A DNA stretch of 64,000 nucleotides from contig JACRMQ010000006.1 in assembly GCA_016214905.1 (NCBI GenBank), forward strand, positions 124,001 to 188,000, given 5' to 3'. A model generated the notes under the pieces. The model was not told where the DNA came from, made no database searches, and was given only the letters and a program-made list of their open reading frames with translations. This document shows, piece after piece, positions 27,365 through 35,702 of this stretch. Position 1 is the stretch's first letter. Every line of letters begins with the position of its first letter. The position numbers and the translations under genes are program-made. This stretch comes from Ignavibacteriales bacterium. GTDB lineage: Bacteria > Bacteroidota > Ignavibacteria > UBA10030 > SZUA-254.

Positions 27365-28417
27365 TCATCGGTTGAACAAACTAGTTTGATCAGAAGACGA
27401 TTTTCGCGGGTTTATCTTAAAATGTTTATACACAAGTTCCGTTGCCTCTCGTCCGCGTGGTGTTCGTTTTAAAAATCCTTCCTGAATCAGGTACGGCTCG
27501 TACACTTCCTCAATTGTTCCGGGCTCCTCGCCAACTGCGACGGCAAGCGTACTGATGCCAACGGGACCACCATTATATTTCTCGATTATTGTTGTGAGTA
27601 TTCTTTTATCCATGTCATCAAGCCCTAATTCGTCAACCTCTAACGCCTTAAGCGAATACTCAGCAACTTCTTTTGTAATGATATTGTTGGAATGTTCAAG
27701 TTTCTTATCTGCCTGCGCAAAGTCGCGGCAGCGCTTGAGTAAACGGTTTGCGATACGCGGAGTTCCGCGTGAACGGCTTGCGACTTCTTTTGCTCCATCT
27801 GTTTTGATCTCAACATTTAAAATCTTAGATGAGCGTTTGATAATTTTTTCCAAAAATTCGGATGGATAATAATCTAAACGACTTGTAACGCCAAAGCGTG
27901 AACGAAGGGGAGAGGAGAGAAGTCCTGCCCGTGTTGTGGCTCCGACTAATGTGAAGTTTGGAAGATTAAGTTGAACGCTTCGCGCATTCGGTCCGCTGTC
28001 GATTACAATATCGATTTTGAAATCTTCCATTGCAGAGTATAGATATTCTTCGATGAGCGGATTCATGCGATGGATTTCATCGATAAATAATACATCACCT
28101 GCGCTTAGATTTGTCAGAATGCCTGCAAGGTTGTATGGTTTATCGAGCGCGGGTCCCGAGGTTGCTTTTATCTGTACACCCATCTCGTTCGCGATTATAT
28201 ACGCGAGCGTGGTTTTTCCTAAACCGGGAGGACCTGTGAGAAGAACGTGGTCTATGCTTTCGCCGCGTTTCTTTGCGGCGTTTATGAAAACCTTGAGATT
28301 GTCGACTATCTTCTGTTGCCCGACGAAATCTTCAAATTGCAGTGGGCGCAGAGTTTGGTCGAACTCTACTTCGTTCTCAAGTCGCTCGGGTGTTGTTGGG
28401 TCTGTTCGCTTTGCCAT
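27365..28417 (-). CDS. ruvB: Holliday junction branch migration ATPase RuvB
   Basis: A 350-aa AAA+ motor that drives Holliday junction migration with RuvA. Walker [12 protein letters not shown], Walker [10 protein letters not shown], sensor GATTRAGLL with the arginine-finger region SPLRSRFG, and the C-terminal winged helix ([18 protein letters not shown]) are complete. It follows ruvA after 80 bp in the same direction. Confidence 0.97.
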   Translation of the reverse strand: MAKRTDPTTPERLENEVEFDQTLRPLQFEDFVGQQKIVDNLKVFINAAKKRGESIDHVLLTGPPGLGKTTLAYIIANEMGVQIKATSGPALDKPYNLAGILTNLSAGDVLFIDEIHRMNPLIEEYLYSAMEDFKIDIVIDSGPNARSVQLNLPNFTLVGATTRAGLLSSPLRSRFGVTSRLDYYPSEFLEKIIKRSSKILNVEIKTDGAKEVASRSRGTPRIANRLLKRCRDFAQADKKLEHSNNIITKEVAEYSLKALEVDELGLDDMDKRILTTIIEKYNGGPVGISTLAVAVGEEPGTIEEVYEPYLIQEGFLKRTPRGREATELVYKHFKINPRKSSSDQTSLFNR

Positions 28418-28497
28418 GTGATTGGAAATATACAGAGAATGGAGGTGAAGAGCAAAAAAAGATGCCCCTCAAACCAAGATTTGTTGGATGCTAAGGA

Positions 28498-29106
28498 TTA
28501 TCGTTGCTTCGCCGAGTGATGCAGCGCCTTCTTTATCATTTCTTCCACCGATAATTCTTTGTTTGTGGATTCAATTAATACAGCCCGTAAAGTTTGCTCG
28601 GCGCTCGTGCGGTTGAAACCAAGCGACATCAATGCTATGATAGCTTCGGAACGGGATTTTAATTGTTGACTTGTTGGGGTAACAGCTTGCTCTGTGAACT
28701 CAATCTTTCCAAGTTTACTACGCAGCTCAAGAATAATCCGCTCCGCTGTTTTTCTTCCAACACCTGATATAGATGTGAGTGCTTCAATATTTCCGAGTAG
28801 AATCGCTTCTCGAAGATCGTTCGTACCAATGCCTGAAAGAATTCCCTGTGCAATCTTTGGTCCGATTCCAGAAACAGAAATTAAAAGTCGAAATATATCC
28901 CGTTCGGCTTCGGTTGCAAATCCAAACAAAATCATGGCATCTTCGCGTACGTGCATGTGGGTTAGAATAACAACATCTCCGTTAAGCTTTTCAATCTTTT
29001 CAAATGTTGAAAGGGGAATATGCACATGATATCCAACACCGTTAACATCAATTGTAATTTCGGTGGGAGACTTTTGAACGAGTTTTCCTCTGAGATGAGA
29101 AATCAT
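28498..29106 (-). CDS. ruvA: Holliday junction DNA-binding protein RuvA
   Basis: A 202-aa protein with the N-terminal OB fold (MISHLRGKLVQK, GVGYHVHIP), the two helix-hairpin-helix elements (SGIGPKIAQGIL, SGVGRKTAERIILELR) and the C-terminal RuvB-binding three-helix domain (ALMSLGFNRTSAEQTL). It overlaps ruvC by 4 bp, so translation is probably coupled. Confidence 0.97.
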   Translation of the reverse strand: MISHLRGKLVQKSPTEITIDVNGVGYHVHIPLSTFEKIEKLNGDVVILTHMHVREDAMILFGFATEAERDIFRLLISVSGIGPKIAQGILSGIGTNDLREAILLGNIEALTSISGVGRKTAERIILELRSKLGKIEFTEQAVTPTSQQLKSRSEAIIALMSLGFNRTSAEQTLRAVLIESTNKELSVEEMIKKALHHSAKQR

Positions 29107-29660
29107 TTTGTACCCTTCCGCTTTGATGAGATCTTTTCAGGATGAGCAGTGATGAAAGATTTCCAGCTTTTAAATGAGTGTGTCCGGGATGTTTGTCGCC
29201 TCTGTATATGGCAAATAGCTACAGCAAGCGCATCTGTAACGTCGTAATGTTTCGGGAGTTCTTTGAGCTTAAGGAGTGATTTTACCATGAACTGTACTTG
29301 CTCTTTTGAGGCGGCACCGTTGCCAACGATAGCTTTCTTAACTTCCCGCGGAGAATATTCGTGAGTAGGTATCTCCTTAGTCACCGCGGTTAAAATCGCA
29401 ACGCCGCGCGCGTGACCTAGCTTTAACGCCGATTGAGCGTTCTTACCGTAAAAAGCAGTTTCGATTGCAAACTCATCGGGTTGATACTTTTCGGTAAGCG
29501 CGGAGAGAGTTTCGAAAATAACTTTCAACCGCAATGGCATAGAGGTCCGGCTGTTGTTTTTTATTGCACCGGAATCTAAAATTTTCATCTTGCCGTTGCG
29601 TGTCTCAATCACACCAAAACCAGTAATAAGTGTACCGGGATCAACGCCGAGGACAATCAT
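29103..29660 (-). CDS. ruvC: Crossover junction endodeoxyribonuclease RuvC
   Basis: A 185-aa Holliday junction resolvase with an RNase H fold. The catalytic acidic residues appear in LGVDPGTLITGFGV (Asp7), AIETAFYGKNAQSALKLGHARG (Glu) and the C-terminal YDVTDALAVAICH (Asp-x-x-Asp). The order ruvC-ruvA-ruvB is the common operon plan. Confidence 0.96.
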   Translation of the reverse strand: MIVLGVDPGTLITGFGVIETRNGKMKILDSGAIKNNSRTSMPLRLKVIFETLSALTEKYQPDEFAIETAFYGKNAQSALKLGHARGVAILTAVTKEIPTHEYSPREVKKAIVGNGAASKEQVQFMVKSLLKLKELPKHYDVTDALAVAICHIQRRQTSRTHSFKSWKSFITAHPEKISSKRKGTK

Positions 29661-29698
29661 GAATCAATTCAAAATTAAAAATTTAAAAGTAAATAAGA

Positions 29699-30448
29699 TT
29701 ATTCATTCAGAGCTGCCAAAGTTTTTTCGTCGATATCGAAATTGGCGTAAACATGCTGAACGTCTTCATGCTCTTCCAAAGAATCCATCAATTTAATTGC
29801 GTGCTCTGCATCTTTCCCTTCAACCTTTACGGTATTTTCCGGAATCATTTGGACTTCCGCCTCTTCCATTTTTATACTTTTTGCTTCAAGAGCTTGTTTG
29901 ACCGATTCAAAATTTTCAGGCGCGGTGTATATTTCATACATATCATCTTCAGTCTTCATGTCGTCTGCGCCCGAATCGAGCGCGAGACTCATCATATCGT
30001 CTTCATTCAGAGCAGTTTTCAAAATTCTCATTACACCTTTACGATGGAACATATAAGCAACCGAATTGGAAGCACCAAGTTTTCCGTTGTGTCTCTCTAG
30101 CAGATGTCGGATCTCGGAAACAGTTCTGTTTTTATTATCGGTAACCGATTCAATGATGAGAGCGACTCCACCTGGTCCGTATCCTTCATAAGTTACATCC
30201 TCATACATAACACCTGGCAATTCGCCGGTCCCTTTTTGAATAGCCCGTTTGATATTATCTGCCGGCATATTCGCCCCTTTTGCTTTATCAACTGCGAGGC
30301 GAAGGCGTGGATTGCCTTTTGGGTCACCGCCACCCATTCGCGCGGCGATCGTAATTTCCTTTATGATCTGTGTAAATGCCTTACCTCTTTTTGCATCGGT
30401 AACTGCTTTTTTTCGTTTGATGGTTGCCCATTTAGAGTGACCAGACAT
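29699..30448 (-). CDS. yebC: YebC/PmpR family protein
   Basis: A 249-aa cytoplasmic protein of full family length starting MSGHSKWATIKRKKA, the family hallmark, with RLRLAVDKAKGANMPADNI and YEGYGPGGVALIIE. YebC-family proteins are described as DNA-binding regulators and, for some members, as translation factors relieving ribosome stalling on proline stretches. It is commonly next to ruvC, as here (38 bp). Confidence 0.95.
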   Translation of the reverse strand: MSGHSKWATIKRKKAVTDAKRGKAFTQIIKEITIAARMGGGDPKGNPRLRLAVDKAKGANMPADNIKRAIQKGTGELPGVMYEDVTYEGYGPGGVALIIESVTDNKNRTVSEIRHLLERHNGKLGASNSVAYMFHRKGVMRILKTALNEDDMMSLALDSGADDMKTEDDMYEIYTAPENFESVKQALEAKSIKMEEAEVQMIPENTVKVEGKDAEHAIKLMDSLEEHEDVQHVYANFDIDEKTLAALNE

Positions 30449-30477
30449 TTTATAAATCCTTTCTGAGAATTATCAAT

Positions 30478-32241
30478 TTATTCGATCGCATTTATCGATT
30501 CGATATTCGAATCGGGGATATGCTTTCTAATATCTTTAATTTTGAGTTGAGGAAATGATTCTGTTGTACCGGCGCTCGAGATTGGGACCTCATGTTCGTC
30601 CACGGAGAAAACCAGGTCGAGCGCTTTTCCGTTATCGCGAACTTCATCCAAAAGTGATCCTAATCCGAATCCGATCGCATCGAGTGTGTATTGATTTTGT
30701 TTGACACGGAAGCGAAGGTGATCTTTCCCGACGATTTTTGGAACCCCGATTGTCTCTACATTTCTTGCCAGGAAGATCGGTCGCATGTTGCTGGGACCGT
30801 AAGGAGAAAATTCTTTTAGAATTTTTAAGAAGCGTGGATTTAAATCTCCAAGCGTAATTTCCGTGTCTATTTTGATTTCGGGTGTGCGGATATTATCTGT
30901 CATCAATTCATCGACTACGAGGTTAAAGGCTTCCCTGAATTCATCCACACGATCAAGCGCGACGGAAAGTCCGGCGGCATATTTATGTCCTCCGAACTGA
31001 AGTAATTTGTCTTCAACGCGTTTTAATGCCTGGTGAATATCAAAACCGACTATTGACCGCGCCGAACCTTTTGCAACTCCGTCAACGGTTGTCATCATCA
31101 CAGTAGGTCTGTAATATTTTTCCACGAGCCGGGATGCAACAATCCCGATTACTCCGGGGTGCCAATCTTCGTTGTGGAGAACAATTGCAGGATCTGGTTC
31201 GACCTCGAGATAACTCTCGACTAACTCCTGGGCTTTAAGAAATGTATCTTCATCAATTTTGCGGCGGTTTCGATTTTCAGTTTCGAGTATCTGAGCAAAT
31301 TCAATGGCTGTTGAAAAATTATCGTTCGTGAGTAAAGTGACTGCGCGAGTTGCGTCTCCCATTCTGCCGACCGCATTGATACGCGGAGCCAGTACAAAAA
31401 CGATTTGTCCTGTGGATATCTTTCCCAATTGCGAGCCGGATGTTTCAATCAACGCTCGAATTCCGGGACGGGGATTTGTATTGATTTGTTGAAGTCCGAT
31501 TTTTGTTAAAATTCTATTCTCACCTATCAATGGAACAATATCTGCGGTTGTTGCCAATGTGGCAAAATCTATAAATTGCTCTGCCATGTTCTCACCGTCC
31601 CGGCGTCGTTCAATTGCTTGTATCAATTTGAATCCGACTCCACAGCCGCACAGATTTTTAAACGGATATTTATTTGTCGGGATCAACGGATCAAGAACTG
31701 CGAGTGCATTCGGTAACGATTCGCCAGGTTCGTGGTGGTCGCAGATGATCACATCGATACCTAAACCTCGAGCGTATTCAACTTGATCGATGGCGGTTAT
31801 TCCACAATCGATAGAGATCAGCAGTGTGGCACCGAACTGTTTCCCTTTGTCGATACCAAGCGTCGAGATACCATATCCTTCTTTAACACGATCGGGGATG
31901 TGGATGATTGATTCGAGTCCCAGTTTTTTGAAGTAGAGATAAAGCATTGCCGCGCTTGCCGTTCCATCTACATCGTAATCTCCAAAGATGAGCAATCGTT
32001 CTTTGCTTTCAATTGCACGGAGAATTCGAACAACAGCCTGTTCCATTCCTTGCATCAAAAACGGATCGTGTAAATCTGTTAATTGGGGTCGGAAAAATTC
32101 TTTCGCAAGTTGATAAGTAGTGATACCGCGGTGAAAGAGTATTCTAGCTATTGTTTCGGGAACATTGATCTCCTTGGCAAGTTGCATTACTTGCAATTCG
32201 TTCGGTTGTTCCACAACGCTCCATCTGTATTGTTTTTTCAT
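30478..32241 (-). CDS. recJ: Single-stranded-DNA-specific exonuclease RecJ
   Basis: A 587-aa 5'-3' ssDNA exonuclease. The DHH-family motifs are FGDYDVDGTASAAML, ISIDCGITA, VIICDHHEPGE (DHH) and LCGCGVGFKL, with the DHHA1 part showing GGHKYAAGLSV, followed by the OB-like C-terminal domain. All metal-ligand motifs are present, so it should be active. It is the first protein-coding gene after rnpB in the minus-strand block. Confidence 0.96.
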   Translation of the reverse strand: MKKQYRWSVVEQPNELQVMQLAKEINVPETIARILFHRGITTYQLAKEFFRPQLTDLHDPFLMQGMEQAVVRILRAIESKERLLIFGDYDVDGTASAAMLYLYFKKLGLESIIHIPDRVKEGYGISTLGIDKGKQFGATLLISIDCGITAIDQVEYARGLGIDVIICDHHEPGESLPNALAVLDPLIPTNKYPFKNLCGCGVGFKLIQAIERRRDGENMAEQFIDFATLATTADIVPLIGENRILTKIGLQQINTNPRPGIRALIETSGSQLGKISTGQIVFVLAPRINAVGRMGDATRAVTLLTNDNFSTAIEFAQILETENRNRRKIDEDTFLKAQELVESYLEVEPDPAIVLHNEDWHPGVIGIVASRLVEKYYRPTVMMTTVDGVAKGSARSIVGFDIHQALKRVEDKLLQFGGHKYAAGLSVALDRVDEFREAFNLVVDELMTDNIRTPEIKIDTEITLGDLNPRFLKILKEFSPYGPSNMRPIFLARNVETIGVPKIVGKDHLRFRVKQNQYTLDAIGFGLGSLLDEVRDNGKALDLVFSVDEHEVPISSAGTTESFPQLKIKDIRKHIPDSNIESINAIE

Positions 32242-32276
32242 ATCATTATTTTATGTTTGATTTCAAATTTAAATAC

Positions 32277-32720
32277 TGCGCATCTATAAGCCGGATTCTG
32301 TATCCCGTTCCGCTATAGCGGCCCGGGATTGCAATCATTCATCTTACCCTTCAGAGAAGGGAATTTAGCGACCTACCCATCCCGCTTTTTTGAACCGACT
32401 TAACGTCGGAACAAAAAGTTGAGCGGACCACTCTTCTCTCAACCATAGTTGGAAGCGGGATTTACATGGTCTTGCACCGAGCAGGGTTTGTCAAGCTTCC
32501 AGCTTACGCTTGGAACTGGTGAGCTTTTACCTACGCCATTTCACCCTTACCCTGTTCAATCAACGATTGGACAGGACGGTATATTTTCTGTTACACTATC
32601 CGTTGCATCGAACTTTGGTTCGCTGCACCCCCATTTTCACAGGGTACTCTGTCCTGTGGTGTCCGGACTTTCCTTCCCATTTAACTTGTTGAGTTAGACG
32701 GGACGATTGCACGATGCGCA
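32277..32720 (-). ncRNA. rnpB: RNase P RNA (bacterial type A)
   Basis: Read on the minus strand, the region starts TGCGCATCGTGC, contains the diagnostic P4/J region GGAAAGTCCGGACACC and CACAGGACAGAGTACC, and ends ACAGAATCCGGCTTATAGATGCGCA. The ends pair as helix P1 (TGCGCATC/GATGCGCA). At about 444 nt it is slightly longer than the E. coli RNA. It cleaves the 5' leader of precursor tRNAs with the RnpA protein. It lies between the zinc-ribbon gene and recJ on the same strand. The small open frames across it are not genes. Confidence 0.95.
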
Positions 32721-32748
32721 GTTTTGTTATTTAATTCCTAAGAACTTA

Positions 32749-33477
32749 TTAAAGAATTTTGCTAACACTTACGATGTGATCTGACACGAGTATTCTGCCA
32801 CAGTGTTCACAAGTGAATAACCTGTTGTTTTGCCTGATCTCAAGTATTTTTTGAGGAGGTACTCTGCTGAAGCATCCACCACAAGCATTACGTTTCACCG
32901 CAACTACAGCCACGCCACCCTTGGCATCCTTAATTCTTTTGTAACTGTCTAAATCTTGTTTATTGATGCGGGCGATGATTTTATCTCGCTCATGATGATA
33001 TTTTAATTCCTCTTTCTCGTGTTCTTTGTTTACTTCGCGTAACTCTTTTTTCTTTCCGTCAAGATCTTCACTTGATTGTTCGAGTTGTATTGAATACGTT
33101 TCAACATCTTTTTTTGCAGTCTCCATCTGTGTTTCATATGTTTCCATGTCTTTTTCTAACTGCACAGATTTTTTCTCGGCTGCCTCTATCTCTCTCGTCA
33201 ACGCATCATATTGCTTGTTCGATTTTACGTTCAGTTGTTGGTTTTTATATTTCTCTACTTTCTCTGCCAAATCAATAATCTCCAGATCGGCCTTATCGCG
33301 ATTGATTTTTGATTGTTTTAACGTTGAGTTCAGCTCCTTTATTTTTGCCTTTAGTTCATCAACTTTCTGTTCAAGATCGTCGACAAGTCCAGGCAAATCA
33401 CCTTTCAGTTCATGTACTTCCTGTAATTGTGAATCAACAATTTGTAATGCGTATAAATATTTAAGTCGGTTTTCCAC
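32749..33477 (-). CDS. Coiled-coil protein with C4 zinc ribbon (CdsZ/DUF164 family)
   Basis: A 242-aa protein. Residues ~1-170 form a long antiparallel-type coiled coil rich in Lys/Glu; the C-terminus carries a C4 zinc ribbon with CGGCFSRVPPQ and CEHCGRIL. Family members are widespread and have been linked to RNA or stress roles in some bacteria, but the function is not settled. It is 11 bp downstream of the Nif3-like gene and precedes rnpB, an arrangement seen in several Bacteroidota-type genomes as far as I recall. Confidence 0.88.
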   Translation of the reverse strand: MENRLKYLYALQIVDSQLQEVHELKGDLPGLVDDLEQKVDELKAKIKELNSTLKQSKINRDKADLEIIDLAEKVEKYKNQQLNVKSNKQYDALTREIEAAEKKSVQLEKDMETYETQMETAKKDVETYSIQLEQSSEDLDGKKKELREVNKEHEKEELKYHHERDKIIARINKQDLDSYKRIKDAKGGVAVVAVKRNACGGCFSRVPPQKILEIRQNNRLFTCEHCGRILVSDHIVSVSKIL

Positions 33478-33488
33478 CGTTTACTCCT

Positions 33489-34604
33489 TCAAGATGTATA
33501 ATAATGAATAGGATTTATGCTCTTCAATGATCCAAATATTTTAATGTCTGAGTTTTGCTTTTTCATCTCTCGTTTTAAAAAATTCACCAGTTCGCGCACA
33601 ATGAATTCTTCGGTTTCAAAATGTCCCGCATCTACCAAAAGCATTTCCGGAGGGCAATCGGAAAAACGATGGTATGATATGTCTGCCGTAACGAAAGCAT
33701 CGGCGCCTGCCTGATGAGCTATGGCAATTAAATCGGATCCGCTTCCACCACAGACTGCAACTCGTTCGATTTGCTTGCGTTTGAAATTATTGTGTCTCAA
33801 AATTTTTGTATTTAACTTTTTTGTGCAATGTTTCAAAAAATTATCAGGAGTCAATTTTTTTGGAAGGTTACCGATTACTCCGCTTCCATAATCGTTACTC
33901 GGAGTTGAAAGGGGGTAAACATCGAACGCAACTTCATCATATGGATGAACTTCTTTCATCGCGGCGATGACATCGTTCAAACACCACTGAGGAACATTCA
34001 TTTCGAGACGGACTTCTTCGGTACTTTCAAGTCGACCTTTTTTTCCGATGTAAGGTTTTGCTTTTGCGGAGGGTAGAAATGTGCCGGTTCCGTTTATATT
34101 AAATGAGCATGAACTGTATTCGCCGATTACACCCGCACCTTGATTAGCCATCGCTTCCAGGACAACTTTCGCGTGATCGCTTTGTACAAAGACAACAATT
34201 TTTTTATTCGTCTGTTGATTTTTGCGAAGAAAGTCGGTTCCGTCTAATCCGAGAGCTTTTGCAAGCGCGAAGCTCACGCCATTTCGTGTAAAATCTAAAT
34301 TTGTATGTGCAGAATAAACTGCAACCTTGTTACTGAGCAGGGTTGAAATAAGAAATCCGATTTGAGTATCCGGATTTATAGATTTTAAAGGATTGTACAG
34401 GAATGGATGGTGAGTTATAATCAGATCGGCTTTTTTTCTTACTGCTTCCTTCACAACCTCCAGAGTTATCTCTAAAGCAACTAAAATATTATCAATATTC
34501 GAGTTTGGGGAGCCGATCTGAATGCCGATGTTATCGCGTTCCCATGCAATTTCCTTCGGTGCCCAATTTTCAATAATTTTTTGGATATTGCGTAAAATCA
34601 TCAA
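33489..34604 (-). CDS. Nif3-like dinuclear metal-centre protein
   Basis: A 371-aa member of the Nif3/YbgI (DUF34) family. Metal ligands are seen in DLIITHHPFLY, VYSAHTNLDF and the C-terminal LLVDAGHFETEE. It also carries the inserted PII-like/CutA-like central domain (about residues 130-235) typical of the ~370-aa branch. Proposed roles include GTP cyclohydrolase-like or metal-insertion activities; none is proven for this branch. It is 11 bp upstream of the zinc-ribbon gene and probably co-transcribed. Confidence 0.9.
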   Translation of the reverse strand: MMILRNIQKIIENWAPKEIAWERDNIGIQIGSPNSNIDNILVALEITLEVVKEAVRKKADLIITHHPFLYNPLKSINPDTQIGFLISTLLSNKVAVYSAHTNLDFTRNGVSFALAKALGLDGTDFLRKNQQTNKKIVVFVQSDHAKVVLEAMANQGAGVIGEYSSCSFNINGTGTFLPSAKAKPYIGKKGRLESTEEVRLEMNVPQWCLNDVIAAMKEVHPYDEVAFDVYPLSTPSNDYGSGVIGNLPKKLTPDNFLKHCTKKLNTKILRHNNFKRKQIERVAVCGGSGSDLIAIAHQAGADAFVTADISYHRFSDCPPEMLLVDAGHFETEEFIVRELVNFLKREMKKQNSDIKIFGSLKSINPIHYYTS

Positions 34605-34618
34605 ATCGAAATTTTATG

Positions 34619-34651
34619 AAAAAAAATGTCCCGTTTTTTTAGGACGGGACA
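34619..34651 (-). terminator. Rho-independent hairpin upstream of the Nif3-like gene
   Basis: On the minus strand, TGTCCCGT (34651-34644) pairs with ACGGGACA (34634-34627) and is followed by eight T residues. It lies 15 bp before the Nif3-like start and 215 bp after the stop of the response-regulator gene. It could end that transcript or act as an attenuator in the leader of the next. Confidence 0.7.
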
Positions 34652-34865
34652 AGAGAAACTGAATTTTATACTTATTAATTTTCTTTAGATTTTTATCTAC
34701 CCTGATAAGATCGGTAATTCTTTTTGCTTGAATGTTTCGGTAAATTATCATTGGTATTTGAATCGTAAGAGGAAGTAACATAACGAAATAAATATAAAAA
34801 AATAAATCGAAATATCAAAATATTATCGACTTTGCAAAGTGGAAAATAGATTTAATGAGCGATAT

Positions 34866-35510
34866 TTATTTATCGATGTTTAAATCGCGCAACAATACGA
34901 TTTGTTTCTCAAGATGCCCAATGTTTTCGTTAAATCGTGAGAGCGTAAGCTTCTGTTCCGCAGATACCGATTGGCGCATTAATATATCTGTGCTAATTTT
35001 AATTGCTGCCAGCGGATTGTTAAATTCGTGGCACATTGTAACAATCAATTCCTGCACAGCTTCCATTTTCTTGCCAGTCATCATTTGTTCTTTTTCGGCT
35101 TCATTAATGCGCTTACTTAGGTTTACCTTGTCAATTACGTTAATGATAGTGCGGGGCAGAATGGTATCAACAGCTTCTTCTTTGATTAAATAATCTTCAA
35201 CGCCATATTTCATTGCCTCGATAGCGATTCTGAAATCTTTATTAGAAGTTAGAAGTACTATTGGAATTTGAATATTAAGGGAATGTATTATTTTGCTTAT
35301 TTCGATACCGTTTGTTCCCTGTAAAAAGTAATCTAGCAAAATCAAATCGAATATATTTTCCTGTTTAAGTGTTAAAATTGCCTTTTCAGGGTCCTGAATG
35401 GCTGTCAGGTTGAAAACTTTATTTTGGAAGGGTCGAAGCTGATGTCGGATAACATCGACATATGCTTTATCGTCATCGATAATCAATATCTTTATTATTT
35501 GTTCGCTCAT
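34866..35510 (-). CDS. Response regulator receiver fused to a histidine-kinase dimerisation (HisKA) domain without ATPase domain
   Basis: A 214-aa protein. Residues 1-125 form a REC domain with the acidic pocket (IIDDDKAY), phospho-acceptor Asp in LILLDYFLQG, the conserved Thr (VLLTSNK) and Lys (YLIKEE). After a coiled linker, residues ~150-210 are a HisKA helix with the H-box TMCHEFNNPLAAIK. The protein stops before any HATPase_c domain. It cannot autophosphorylate alone; it may act as a phosphotransfer intermediate or dimerise with a full kinase. Confidence 0.85.
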   Translation of the reverse strand: MSEQIIKILIIDDDKAYVDVIRHQLRPFQNKVFNLTAIQDPEKAILTLKQENIFDLILLDYFLQGTNGIEISKIIHSLNIQIPIVLLTSNKDFRIAIEAMKYGVEDYLIKEEAVDTILPRTIINVIDKVNLSKRINEAEKEQMMTGKKMEAVQELIVTMCHEFNNPLAAIKISTDILMRQSVSAEQKLTLSRFNENIGHLEKQIVLLRDLNIDK

Positions 35511-35702
35511 AATATTATCCTATCCAATTATACCACTTGTAGTTCAATAAAGCAATTATTTTAAAGAAAATCTTATTATAAAATTGAAAGATTATTCATA
35601 ATCCTTTTAAAAACCATTGAAATTTCAGTATTTAAATTGACATTCAATGGAAAATTCATTAGATTTAAACACTTTAAGAGTGTTCCGGAACCGATAAAGT
35701 CG

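Noticed and set aside
32449-32697. Two plus-strand ORFs of 82 and 60 codons
   Set aside because: They lie entirely inside the RNase P RNA gene on the opposite strand.
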